In this document: positions 1 to 8,588 of the stretch, one piece after another
How positions within the stretch are numbered: the stretch's first letter is position 1
How the letters are laid out: each line of letters starts with the position of its first letter
Source: Clostridium sp. NkU-1
GTDB lineage: Bacteria; Bacillota_A; Clostridia; Lachnospirales; Lachnospiraceae
Direction of reading: 5' to 3'
DNA length: 45,273 nucleotides
Assembly (NCBI GenBank): GCA_001312405.1
Contig: BBDR01000026.1
Coordinates: 1-45,273 of the forward strand
Notes under the pieces: generated by a model
Database searches by the model: none
What the model was told of the DNA's origin: nothing
Seen by the model: the letters and a program-made list of their open reading frames with translations, nothing else
Translations under genes and position numbers: made by a program

Positions 1-28
1 CCGTAAAGGCTGAACCTTTTTAAAAAAA

Positions 29-97
29 TTATTTGCAGAACTGGGAAATTAAATCTAATAAATCGCTTAAGTTACATGAGCTGAAGTCAAAAAACAT
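29..97 (-). CDS. possible 22-residue leader peptide at the left edge
   Basis: A GGAGG sits nine bases before an ATG on the minus strand, opening a 22-codon frame. It runs toward the left window edge and ends before an A/T-rich stretch. The codons give no recognisable family. It could be a leader peptide, the start of a gene broken by a base error, or chance. Only the ribosome site supports it. Confidence 0.22.
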   Translation of the reverse strand: MFFDFSSCNLSDLLDLISQFCK

Positions 98-144
98 GAT
101 ACGTAACCTCCTTATTATTTTTCGCTTTCTTGAAACAACTTTAT

Positions 145-172
145 TGTAACACTTATGTAACAGAATTGTAAT
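145..172 (+). promoter_or_regulatory. triple WalR-type box
   Basis: Three direct hexamers TGTAAC, TGTAAC and TGTAAT are each separated by exactly five bases. This matches the known WalR (YycF) consensus TGTWAH-N5-TGTWAH, extended by a third half-site. WalR controls cell-wall hydrolase genes in Firmicutes. The target is unclear: the peptide gene at 329 has its own promoter about 100 bases further on, and any leftward gene lies mostly outside the window. Confidence 0.5.
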
Positions 173-274
173 ATATAAAAAGCGGAATGCAAAGAAGTAA
201 TTGGCAAAGACGGATCATAATGGTACCAAGTCTCCAGGCCCCGGGCCTATGGAATATGATCCGATTTTCACATC

Positions 275-302
275 TTGTCTCTTTTTTTCCATAAGGTATA
301 AT
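275..302 (+). promoter_or_regulatory. sigma-A promoter for the Cys-rich peptide
   Basis: TTGTCT at 275-280 and a perfect TATAAT at 297-302 are separated by 16 bases. The predicted start lies about 20 bases before the ribosome site of the peptide gene at 329. Confidence 0.7.
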
Positions 303-328
303 ATCATTGTTTGAAAGGAGGGTAATAC

Positions 329-424
329 ATGTGCTGTTTTAACAGATGCTGCCGAAGAAATTGCAGATGCAACTTTTGTAATAACTGCTGGTTCTGTAAT
401 AATAGATGTAACTGGTGGTGGTAA
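329..424 (+). CDS. 31-residue cysteine-rich peptide
   Basis: The frame starts at ATG 329, with AAAGGAGGG about six bases upstream, and ends with TAA at 422-424. Of 31 residues 10 are Cys (positions 2, 3, 7, 8, 12, 14, 17, 20, 23, 27); the rest are mainly Asn, Arg and Phe, with a tail of three Trp. The Cys spacing (CC, CC, CxC, then CxxC twice) would suit metal binding or disulfide folding. It has its own promoter (275-302) and terminator (485-517), so it is a monocistronic unit. There is no signal peptide or double-Gly leader, which argues against a classical bacteriocin. I do not recognise the family. Composition, ribosome site and flanking signals make it very likely a real gene. Confidence 0.72.
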   Translation: MCCFNRCCRRNCRCNFCNNCWFCNNRCNWWW

Positions 425-484
425 AGACCGCTCCAGATGATAGCCGAAGAGTGTAGAATCCGGGGCTGTCAGCGCAAAGATAGA

Positions 485-517
485 GGTGGGGATCCGGGAT
501 TCCGGTCCCACCTTTTT
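485..517 (+). terminator. terminator of the Cys-rich peptide gene
   Basis: GGTGGG at 485-490 pairs with CCCACC at 507-512, followed by five T. It lies 60 bases after the stop at 424. Confidence 0.75.
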
Positions 518-672
518 AATTATCATAACCCATTTACAGGCTTCCATATAAAAGATCAGCTTAAATCCTGTTTTCAGCCCCCAATGATTGCATCACATTG
601 AAAATCCTTTGATGGGGTTCCGTCATAATTTTTGCTTTCTGACTGGGACCTGCCGGCATCTTTAAGTAAAAT

Positions 673-1260
673 TTATAATATTTGAATATGGAAAGCATCA
701 GCCAGATGCGGGAAAACCTCAGTTTGGATATCGGAATGAGTCACGTTTACTAATAAACCAGGGCGAAGCAAAAGAAAAGGAACCGGGTAGCCATCTTTAC
801 CGCGGACAGTAGCCATATTACTAACACTAAATTCTATTTGATTTTCTGGATTATCAGGATCATTAGTATAGAGAAGAAGATTATCGATATCTACTTTTGT
901 GATACGAGCCGTAGTAGAGCTCAATGGCGGCTGGCCGTATTCTCTTACAACAATTAAATAAGCATTAGCTTGTGGCGGAATGCGCCTTTCCATAATTGGT
1001 GAAAATAAGGAGTCTGCCAGCATGCCTTCCTGGATGTCACATAAGCACATATGTTGACCGAATGAATTAATAATGTCAGTGTAAATGCCTGCATTAAGTC
1101 TTAAGGGTTCGGCTATAATTTCATTTCGTTCAGGCCTGGCGTAAATAATGTCAATATATCCGGTAGTTCTGCTGCGGGTAAAAACCTCTGTAACCACTGC
1201 ATTATTAACCTGCAGTATTTGTCCCATTTGTGTGAGTGTACCTGAAACATTCCTGTGCAT
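673..1260 (-). CDS. hypothetical protein, 195 residues
   Basis: The frame is uninterrupted, with AGAGGCGG about eight bases before ATG. The product is soluble: no signal peptide, membrane segment or low-complexity region is visible. It begins MHRNVSGTLTQMG and is rich in Ile, Val, Asn and Thr, suggesting a beta-rich fold. I recognise no motif. Upstream on the minus strand is CATATAATA, which resembles a sporulation-sigma -10 element (CATAnnnTA) as well as a weak sigma-A -10; no convincing -35 was found. An 8-base inverted repeat lies in the leader (1275-1296). Length and continuous codons support a real gene of unknown role. Confidence 0.7.
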   Translation of the reverse strand: MHRNVSGTLTQMGQILQVNNAVVTEVFTRSRTTGYIDIIYARPERNEIIAEPLRLNAGIYTDIINSFGQHMCLCDIQEGMLADSLFSPIMERRIPPQANAYLIVVREYGQPPLSSTTARITKVDIDNLLLYTNDPDNPENQIEFSVSNMATVRGKDGYPVPFLLLRPGLLVNVTHSDIQTEVFPHLADAFHIQIL

Positions 1261-1274
1261 TTGTGGCCGCCTCT

Positions 1275-1296
1275 TAGAGATTTTATATAATCTCTA
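1275..1296 (-). promoter_or_regulatory. inverted repeat in the leader of the 195-residue gene
   Basis: TAGAGATT at 1275-1282 and AATCTCTA at 1289-1296 form a perfect 8-base inverted repeat with a six-base loop. It lies between the probable -10 (about 1297-1305, minus strand) and the ribosome site. It could be an operator or a leader hairpin. Confidence 0.4.
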
Positions 1297-1429
1297 TATT
1301 ATATGTAGGAATTTGAGATATTGCCATGATTGTGCCCGGCAAATTAATTAACACAAGCCAGGCGAAAGCAGATGTAACGTGCTTATTGATGAGAAAATTC
1401 CGCTTATGGAAACAAGAATTCTCTCTTAG

Positions 1430-2628
1430 CTATGCGTTTGGTTTAATTATAGCATGATCAAATTTTCCGGACAGCCATTCCAGTGCGTATGTGGCATATA
1501 AGCGGCTTCCGTTTACCAGTACGGATTCATCCAGGTCAAAGCATTCATGATGAAGCGGCCATGAGGTTCGTTTAGTTCCATCACTTGTTCCTAAGAATAC
1601 CACGACGCCAGGAACTGCGTTCAGGTAGCGTGAAAAGTCTTCGGAGGTCATGCTGGCAGGCCGCTCCATAAGATTCTCTTTTCCCCATACCCCTAGTGCT
1701 GCGGCCTTTGCAATGTTGCAGCAGTCTGGGGCGTTAACCGTTGGGAGCAGGGAAGGCCTATAGGTGACAGCGGAAGAACAACGGAACATGGTGGCCGTGT
1801 GATCGCTGTATCGTGTGATCGCTTCACAGAAATAACTGCTGAGCTCTTTTTTTGAAGAAACGGATATTTCCTGACAAAACTGCCTCCTGTGCCAGCAGGT
1901 TAATCTTTGTACCAGACTGAAAGATGCCAATGGTCAGCACGGCTGGTTCCTGGGGATCAATTTCCCGGCTGATGATCTGCTGGAGATTGACGGCCAGATG
2001 GGCACCGGCAAGAAGTGCATCCGATCCCAGCTGGGGTGTCGCTCCGTGGCTTCCTGTACCTGTAATTCGGATGGAAAAATCATCAACACCTGCCATGCAG
2101 GGGCCGGGCAGGATGCTGATTTTACCTGATGGAATATCAGGCGCCACATGAATGGCAAAAACCGTATTTACACCGTCTAACATACCGTTTTCAATCAGCC
2201 TTTGGGTCTCGCCGCCGGTTTCCTCGGCAGGCTGGAAAACGAGACGTATGGTACCGGAAAAGATATCATGGCACTCAGAAAGAAGCTTTGCCGCACCCAG
2301 CAGCATGGCCGTATGAGAATCGTGTCCGCAGGCATGCATGACACCGGGACACTCAGAGGCATACTCGGTGCTGTTTTTTTCCGTAAGAGGAAGGGCATCC
2401 ATATCGGCACGAAGAAGAACTGTTTGATTAAGTCCATTTGTCTTGGTACCGGTAATCTCCGCAATGACGTCGGTCTCATGAAGTGTGCGGTAAGGAATCT
2501 TCATCTGTTCAAGCTCCTTTTTTTACAAGGGTTTGAGTCAGGAATTCTTTTCCGCTCAGTTCTGGGTGCTTGTGTATTGTTCGCCGTATGCGGATAATGT
2601 AGTCAGATAATGTTGAAAAATCTGCCAT
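1430..2628 (-). CDS. M20 family amidohydrolase / N-acyl-amino-acid deacylase, two frame breaks
   Basis: Member of the M20D metallo-amidohydrolases (hippurate hydrolase, N-acetyl-cysteine deacetylase and relatives), which remove an acyl group from an N-acyl amino acid with two divalent metals. Visible motifs are HKHPELSGKE near the start, LRADMDALPL, MHACGHDSHTAML with metal ligands, VFQPAEETGG with the general-base Glu, the GSHGATPQ dimerisation region, and TSEDFS near the end. The true start is ATG at 2628: residues 1-38 lie in another frame because of an A7 run at 2518-2524. A second A7 run at 1849-1855 breaks the frame after GNIRFFKK. Removing one A at each gives 398 residues, normal for the family. 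The start lies one base after the repaired stop of the response regulator (TAATATG), so the genes are translationally coupled. Confidence 0.85.
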
Positions 2629-2629
2629 A

Positions 2630-4249
2630 TTAAAAATCCTCCCGTTGTTGTATCTCTTCTTTATATTGAGCAGGTGTCATGTTGGTACATTTTTTTAAAC
2701 AATTTTGAAAAGTAGTTTGGATCACTGATTCCGACCGCTTCTGCGATTTCATAAATCCGCATGCAGCTGTTTTGCAGCAGCCGTTTTGCTTTTTCAATTC
2801 GAATGGAAGTTAAATAATCTATAAAATTCATTTGTGTGACTTCTTTGAAAATCCGGCTTAAATAAGAGGGATTGACGTAATTCATTTCGGCGATCTTCTT
2901 GAGTGTCAGGGTTGACTGAGCTAAATTTTCATTGATATATTGCAGGATAGTATGAATGAGCTTGTTTCCTTTTGCATCGGTATATAAATTAATTTGGTGA
3001 AGAGTGAAACCTACCATTTGGATGACGTATTGCCTGATATCCTTTTCATCTGTCAGCTTCAGTATATGAGTATAAGGCAAATGATCTGTGTTATAGATCT
3101 CACTGTATGCAATTCCCTTATCTCTGAGTGTAGCGAGCACAATGTTGACAATGGAAAGAGACAGCACCATTACGTCGGAAAGGCCGTGGCCGGGAATGAA
3201 TTCCAGCGAGTCATAGGCTTTTTTTACGCGTTGCAAGGCAGTATCTTCCTGAGGAATCTGCATGAACAAGGAGAGTTCCTCGGTAACCGTGTTAATAAGA
3301 TTCTGCAGCGCCTGCTGGTTTCGTTCCAACGGTGGATTGGCGAGAAAAGATTTGTTATGGCTGTATTTGGCGACCTGGGCGTTTTGGTAGGCCTGGCGGT
3401 AGGAACTGGGGATGTCTTCCAGATGCTCCACGGGTGTTCCGACTCCTACATAAGAATTTATACCAAGCCGGTCTCTGATCAATGTAGAGAAATGAAACCC
3501 ATAATTGTATAAGTTAATTTTTCGGTTCTCGATTAAAAGGATCAAATTCATGTGAATATCCTGAAAAACCAAAACGCCGCTGATGCGTGTGACAGCGGAA
3601 AGGATAATTTCCTTGCACTGGAATTGCTGCAAGATGCTTTCTTCGATATCCTGGCTGACATTCAGAGTTAAAAGAAGAACATTGAAAAAAACCTGAATCC
3701 TGGTGCAGCGGAATTTGATAATAGGCAAGGTTTTCCCATAGATAATCAGAGGGGAGGCTGCTTACCATCATGTTGCTGAGAAAGTTCTGTATAATAAAGC
3801 TGCGGTTTTCGTTTAGCTTTCTCTGCAGCAATTCATGCTGGTAAAGCTTTTTCTGTTCTTCTCTGATGGTACTCTGTATATCGGTCATAACCCGGATCAG
3901 TTCTTCTTTTTTTAATAGGCTTTAACAGGAAGTTTGATATTCCGATTTCTAAGCCCTGTTTGGCATAATCAAATTCATCATGAGCGGTCAGAGCAACGAT
4001 CTTGATATGGGGATATTCCTCGAGAACCATTTCAGCAAAATCCAGACCATTAATAAAAGGCATTTCAATATCGGTGATGATGACATCCGGCTTATCACAG
4101 GCAATCAGTTCCAGTGCCTGATTTGCGCTGGACACATCATTCACGATTTCGTAATCCAGTTCTTCCCAAGGGATGAAGATTCGGAGCAGCCCTCTCATCT
4201 TATCCTCGTCATCTACGAACATCACTTTTATTGGCCGTGGCTGATACAT
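2630..4249 (-). CDS. YesN-like response regulator (REC plus AraC HTH), three frame breaks
   Basis: Cytoplasmic response regulator. Residues 1-120 form a receiver domain with VMFVDDEDKM, phospho-acceptor Asp in IITDIEMP, a Thr in ALTAHDE and Lys in LLKPIKK. A middle linker follows, and the C-terminal 100 residues are an AraC-type double HTH (YVNPSYLSRIFKEV; GISDPNYFSKLFKK). Breaks lie in runs of seven at 3907-3913, 3685-3691 and 2690-2696; each is repaired by removing one base, giving 538 residues ending QQREDF. The last repair moves the stop to 2630-2632, directly against the amidohydrolase start. It follows the sensor gene by 13 bases and is its obvious partner. Likely target: the divergent transport operon at 6290. 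Confidence 0.87.
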
Positions 4250-4262
4250 GTCAGTACACCTC

Positions 4263-6017
4263 CTAAAACGGTATTTTTATCATGACAGAAGTTCCCATTC
4301 CCTTTTTGCTGCAGATTTCTACGGAACCTTTTTCCGGGTAGGAAATATAGACCCGCTCAATCGTACCAGCCAATCCAAAGCTTTCTTTTGCAGAAGGACT
4401 GGCAGAGGAAAGAAGACTTTTTATCAGATTCTCTTCCATGCCGATTCCATTGTCGGAGACTGTAATGCATATAAGATCAGACTGGCGTCTGACAGAAATA
4501 TGGATTATGCCAGGTTCTCCAAGTGGTTTAATTCCGTGGTAGATGGAATTTTCGACCAGTGGTTGAAGGAGAAGTTTGATAATTTCATGTTGGTACAGAG
4601 CTTCGTCCACCTCATATGTGGCAGTGAAAAGCTCTTCGTAGCGCAGGGACAGCAGGGCGGTGTAATCTTTCACTATCTGTATTTCCTGCTCAATCGTGAT
4701 AAATGGTCTTCCTTTACTCAGACTTTGACGATAAAAGCTCCCAAGAGCAGTGATGGCGCCATAGGCCTGATTCAAGTCTCCGGTAAGCATGATGTAACCA
4801 ATGGTATCCAGGGTGTTATAAAGAAAATGAGGCTTCATTTGTTCCTGCAATGCGCGGAGTTCCATTTTCCTTTTCAGTTTTTGTTCCTTTATCAGCCGAT
4901 CCATGAGAAACTGGATATGTTCTATTAAATGGTTGTAATGAATTTCCAGAAGCCCCAGCTCGCTGGCGGGATGGCGTACCGTGACTGGTTTAAAGTTACC
5001 GCTTTCCGCATGGCTCATGGCTTGAATCATTTGAGAGACCGGCGTCTGAATGGATTTGGCTAAGATAATGACGCAGATCAGCATAAGTACTATATTAATA
5101 AAGAAGATCCAAAAGGAAATACGGAGCAGAGAAGTACTGAGCGCAGTCTCATACTTTAAAGGAAACGTGGCGGTCAGTATCCAATCATATTCTGGTATAT
5201 AGATTCCGGCCGATAGGTATTCCCTGCCGTTTGAACTGTAGTAAGGGGAATCAGGACCGACAAAATGGCGGATATTATGGTGGACGTCTCCCCCATTTAT
5301 GGTGCCGTAAGTACTGATGATCTTTCCGGAATCATCATACAGGGTGATTTCTATATCAGATGGATTAAAAACATGCTCAAAAGTCTGATTAATGGAACGC
5401 GTCGGAATGTTCATAATAGAAAAGCCGATAGGTTTCTGGGTCTCCAGATCATTAATTACTCGGATTGCTGACAGGAAATCCTCCGAATAATCAGGAACAA
5501 AAATATTGCCGGCGCGAAGAGAGAGAATGCAGCTTCCTTTTGCAGCCATAGCCCTTTGATACCAGGGTGCTTCTGTGACAGAATCAATAACCAGTGTTTT
5601 TATGCTGAATTTGTCGACTCCATAGATTTGTCCTTTCAAATTTATGACATAAATGGAATCCAGATGATTATAGCTGTCAATGACTGTAAAAAGATAGTTG
5701 TCATAATACTTCCGTTCTGTTGGTGACAACGGAAGCTTTGTCAGATCGGATATACCGCTTTTTAACAGAAGATTGTAGCTATTGTTGGTGTTTTCTACCA
5801 TTTCCACTATGTTTGAACGGATAGAGGTCAGAGTTTGTCTGGAGTGCTGTTCCATGTTAGACAGAACATACTCTCTGGACACATAACGGTATGAAAAGTA
5901 GGTCAGAATGATGCTGAGAAACAGAAACAGGAAAAAGACCGTGCTAATTTTTCTGGATATTTTACTGTGGAATGCCCAATTCCATAGATTTGAAATGATA
6001 TGACTACGTTTCCCCAT
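4263..6017 (-). CDS. YesM-like sensor histidine kinase
   Basis: Membrane sensor kinase of the His_kinase (PF06580) type, 584 residues, unbroken. A membrane segment lies near residues 25-45, then an extracytoplasmic sensing region of about 240 residues with Cache-like features, a second membrane segment near 300-320, a HAMP-like linker, the phospho-acceptor segment QMKPHFLYNTLDTIGY, and a C-terminal ATPase with LLLQPLVENSIYHGIK (N box) and VSDNGIGM (G1 box). It is the first gene of a leftward operon with the regulator at 4249 and the amidohydrolase. YesM-type sensors next to carbohydrate ABC genes normally respond to the transported compound or the loaded binding protein. Confidence 0.92.
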   Translation of the reverse strand: MGKRSHIISNLWNWAFHSKISRKISTVFFLFLFLSIILTYFSYRYVSREYVLSNMEQHSRQTLTSIRSNIVEMVENTNNSYNLLLKSGISDLTKLPLSPTERKYYDNYLFTVIDSYNHLDSIYVINLKGQIYGVDKFSIKTLVIDSVTEAPWYQRAMAAKGSCILSLRAGNIFVPDYSEDFLSAIRVINDLETQKPIGFSIMNIPTRSINQTFEHVFNPSDIEITLYDDSGKIISTYGTINGGDVHHNIRHFVGPDSPYYSSNGREYLSAGIYIPEYDWILTATFPLKYETALSTSLLRISFWIFFINIVLMLICVIILAKSIQTPVSQMIQAMSHAESGNFKPVTVRHPASELGLLEIHYNHLIEHIQFLMDRLIKEQKLKRKMELRALQEQMKPHFLYNTLDTIGYIMLTGDLNQAYGAITALGSFYRQSLSKGRPFITIEQEIQIVKDYTALLSLRYEELFTATYEVDEALYQHEIIKLLLQPLVENSIYHGIKPLGEPGIIHISVRRQSDLICITVSDNGIGMEENLIKSLLSSASPSAKESFGLAGTIERVYISYPEKGSVEICSKKGMGTSVMIKIPF

Positions 6018-6097
6018 ATATACCTTCCCTCCTACTTAGTCATCATATCATGGGACAATTTAAATGTAAATAAAGCGGAAAATAAGGTAAAAAATCT

Positions 6098-6155
6098 ACT
6101 AAAAAAAGTAATCGATTTGCTATAAGGGAGAATGGTGAGGAGTAAAAAAAGTAAG
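6098..6155. promoter_or_regulatory. repeated AGTAAAAAAAGTAA-type motif between divergent operons
   Basis: ACTAAAAAAAGTAAT (6098-6112) and AGTAAAAAAAGTAAG (6141-6155) lie 43 bases apart in the 272-base gap between the sensor and binding-protein genes. The second copy is flanked by GGTGA and TCACC. The same motif occurs at 28883-28897, in front of the second YesM-like gene. Candidate binding sites for the YesN-like regulators. No clear sigma-A promoter is evident; TTGAAA/TATTAT at 6241-6269 is well spaced but would start inside the ribosome site. Confidence 0.4.
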
Positions 6156-6289
6156 AGAATCACCAGAAATAGTAAACTCTCTCTCTTTTATGAAACCACC
6201 GGAATGTGTACAATAGAATCACATTCATAAAGGCGCGCTTTTGAAACAGGCAGTAGCAAATCGTATTATAAAATTGGAGGAGCGGAAAC

Positions 6290-7639
6290 ATGAAGAAAAG
6301 AATAATGAAAACAATCATGGCATTGACACTTACGGGGACCATGGCCATGGGACTTGCAGCCTGCAATTCGGGTTCAGGAAGCAGCACGGCAGGAGAAGAT
6401 ACCACGGTGGCGGAGCAGGCGAAAGAGAGCAAAGATATGGCTAAGGACGTAGCAGAAGGCGTACCTGTAATAAAACTTTGGCATATATTTGGCGGAGACA
6501 CTGATCCAAATAAGGCACTTATCGATCAGGTAGTAAAGGAGGCGGAAGAAAAGTTTCATGTAAAAATAGAGTCTGATACGGCTGAAAATGAAGCTTATAA
6601 GATGAAGCTGAAGGCGGCGATAGCGGCCAATGAAACACCGGACATCCTTTATACGTGGGGACATGGTTTTATGAAGCCATTTGTTGAGGCGGGGAAGATA
6701 ATGGCATTGGATGATTATCTGACAGATGATTTTAAATCACATCTGGGATCCTCCACGCTGACTGGTTTCCAGTTTGATGGAAAAACCTATGGGCTGACCA
6801 CGGATCAGTCGGTGGCATGTATGTTCTATAATAAAGAAATGTTCGAAAAACTAAATCTGAAGGTTCCGGAAACGTTTGATGATTTTCTGGATGTATGTCA
6901 GACCTTTATTGATAATGGAATCACTCCACTGACTGTGGGAGGAAAAGAACCGTGGACCATCGCCATGTATCATGACCTTCTGGCTTTGCGAGCCGTTGGA
7001 AGCGAGGGAGTGAAGGCCGCCACAGGAAAAGAAACGGGCTATGATGATCCGGGCTTTTTAGAAGCGGCAGAGTCTCTGAAAAAGTTGGTAGATATGGGAG
7101 CATTTCCAGAAGGCTCTGCAGGTATTTCCAGAGAGGAATCAGAGGTGTCATTCCTCCAGGGGCAGACTCCGATGTATTTGAACGGAAGCTGGACAGCAAC
7201 GAGAGTGTATAAGGATTCTTCCCATGTACAGGGAAAAATCGGAGTATTCCCATTCCCGGTATTAAAAGATGGGAAATCTGGAGTAACCGATTTCACGGGT
7301 GGACCTGATACAGCATTTGCAGTCAGCGCTACGACGAATGATCCGGCACTTACGACTGAGGTTGCCCAGTATATTGCATATGAACTGGCAATTGGAAAGT
7401 ATAAAATTGGTTCCAGTATTCTTCCATATGTAAACGTAGATGTGGACGAGTCAGAAATCAATCCTCTTTTAATGGAAATCTATGATTTCACGAAGGATGC
7501 TGCCAGCTACACGATCTGGTGGGATAACCTGCTGGAGGGCAAGGATGCCACGGTATATTTGAATAAGCTTCAGGAGCTTTTTGTTGGAGACATCACGCCG
7601 GAACAGTATGTGGCCGAGCTGCAGAAATTGAATCAGTAA
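6290..7639 (+). CDS. ABC transporter sugar-type substrate-binding lipoprotein
   Basis: Extracellular solute-binding protein of family 1 (carbohydrate type), 449 residues, unbroken. Residues 1-25 are a lipoprotein signal with lipobox LAAC, so Cys25 would be lipidated. A Ser/Gly/Thr/Glu-rich linker follows, then the mature domain begins near VIKLWHIFGG. Motifs such as NETPDILYTWG, YGLTTDQSVACMFYNKEMF and QTPMYLNGSW are typical. GGAGGAGCGG precedes the ATG. It is first gene of the rightward operon with two permeases and a C-S lyase; no ATPase gene is present, as is usual where a shared MsmX-type ATPase serves several importers. The ligand cannot be read from the sequence; the M20 and C-S lyase neighbours hint it may not be a plain sugar. 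Confidence 0.92.
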   Translation: MKKRIMKTIMALTLTGTMAMGLAACNSGSGSSTAGEDTTVAEQAKESKDMAKDVAEGVPVIKLWHIFGGDTDPNKALIDQVVKEAEEKFHVKIESDTAENEAYKMKLKAAIAANETPDILYTWGHGFMKPFVEAGKIMALDDYLTDDFKSHLGSSTLTGFQFDGKTYGLTTDQSVACMFYNKEMFEKLNLKVPETFDDFLDVCQTFIDNGITPLTVGGKEPWTIAMYHDLLALRAVGSEGVKAATGKETGYDDPGFLEAAESLKKLVDMGAFPEGSAGISREESEVSFLQGQTPMYLNGSWTATRVYKDSSHVQGKIGVFPFPVLKDGKSGVTDFTGGPDTAFAVSATTNDPALTTEVAQYIAYELAIGKYKIGSSILPYVNVDVDESEINPLLMEIYDFTKDAASYTIWWDNLLEGKDATVYLNKLQELFVGDITPEQYVAELQKLNQ

Positions 7640-7647
7640 ATGCGCAG

Positions 7648-7673
7648 GAAGGGGGCTGGAGACAGCCCTCTTC
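7648..7673 (+). other. intercistronic hairpin after the binding-protein gene
   Basis: Two 11-base arms (7648-7658 and 7663-7673) pair with a single G-T pair around a GAGA loop. It lies between the binding protein and first permease without a long T tract. Such hairpins commonly stabilise the upstream mRNA so that binding protein exceeds permease. Confidence 0.6.
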
Positions 7674-7698
7674 ATTAAAAAAAGAATGGAGGGATTTT

Positions 7699-8577
7699 GT
7701 GAACCGTGTGCTGTCAAATAAAAAAGCCGTACTGATTTTTCTGTTTCCGGTGCTGTTTTTGTTTTTTATAATCATTGTGGTGCCGATTTTCATGTCAGTA
7801 TTTTACAGTCTTACAGAGTGGGATGGAATTGGAAAACAGATGTTTACAGGATTGGATAACTACAGGAAATTATTTCACAATAACGGCGATGGATTCTGGA
7901 GAGCAGTTAAAAATTCACTGATTTTTGCCGTGGGGTCTGTTTTTATACAGCTGCCGATTTCCCTTATACTGGCGTTGCTTCTGGCGCGGGGAGTAAAGGG
8001 AGAACAGTTTTATGTCAGGGTATATTTTATTCCGGTATTGATTTCGACAGTAGTCATAGGACAGCTCTGGCTGAAAATCTACAATCCACAGTATGGCCTG
8101 CTCAATACGATTTTGAACTCCATAGGACTGGGACGTTTTACTGGAAACTGGCTGGGTGATACAAAAAAAGTGATTTTTGCAGTTATCGTACCGGTACTGT
8201 GGCAGTATATCGGTTATCATATGCTGCTGATGTACGCTTCCGCCCGATCCATATCAGAGGAGGTTTTCGAGGCGGCCCGTATTGATGGAGCCAATGGAAT
8301 TCAAATGGCCTTCCGGATAACTATTCCATTGATGAAACCGATCCTGAAAGTATGCGCTACTTTTGCAGTGGTCGGTTCTTTGAAAAATTTCGATCTCGTT
8401 TATGTTATGACGGGAGGCGGACCGGCCGGAGCCAGCCAGCTTCCAAGTACTTTGATGGTTGAAACCATTTTTTCCAGAAATATGTATGGGTATGGAAGTT
8501 CAATGGCTATCTTCATTATTTTGGAATGTTATATTTTTGCATGGTTGATCCGCAAGGCATTTCGTGACAATGATTGA
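7699..8577 (+). CDS. ABC sugar-type permease, MalF/UgpA-like
   Basis: Inner-membrane permease of the binding-protein-dependent (MalF-type) family, 292 residues, starting at GTG 7699 after GGAGGG. Six hydrophobic segments are visible, the first at residues 10-32. The EAA loop that contacts the ATPase is EEVFEAARIDGANG, about residues 190-203. Unbroken, and it includes a genuine in-frame A7 run (8163-8169), showing that not every such run is an error. It forms the membrane channel with the permease at 8589 and works with the lipoprotein at 6290. Confidence 0.9.
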   Translation: MNRVLSNKKAVLIFLFPVLFLFFIIIVVPIFMSVFYSLTEWDGIGKQMFTGLDNYRKLFHNNGDGFWRAVKNSLIFAVGSVFIQLPISLILALLLARGVKGEQFYVRVYFIPVLISTVVIGQLWLKIYNPQYGLLNTILNSIGLGRFTGNWLGDTKKVIFAVIVPVLWQYIGYHMLLMYASARSISEEVFEAARIDGANGIQMAFRITIPLMKPILKVCATFAVVGSLKNFDLVYVMTGGGPAGASQLPSTLMVETIFSRNMYGYGSSMAIFIILECYIFAWLIRKAFRDND

Positions 8578-8588
8578 GGGAGGGACTT

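Noticed and set aside
215..547. 110-residue minus-strand frame across the Cys-rich peptide gene
   Set aside because: No ribosome site, and it runs antisense through a clear promoter, peptide gene and terminator on the plus strand.
1824..2504. A separate 226-residue protein beginning at 2504
   Set aside because: It lacks the N-terminal part of the M20 family. The missing residues lie just upstream in another frame, joined at an A7 run, so the true start is 2628.
2661..4249. Programmed frameshifting or transcriptional slippage as the cause of the broken frames
   Set aside because: The same one-base gain appears in about 20 unrelated genes on both strands, in A and T runs alike, without slippery-site context or stimulatory structures. 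Consensus error is simpler.
6241..6269. TTGAAA/TATTAT as the promoter of the first binding-protein operon
   Set aside because: Spacing is good, but transcription would begin inside the ribosome-binding site, leaving almost no leader. Not listed as a separate promoter.
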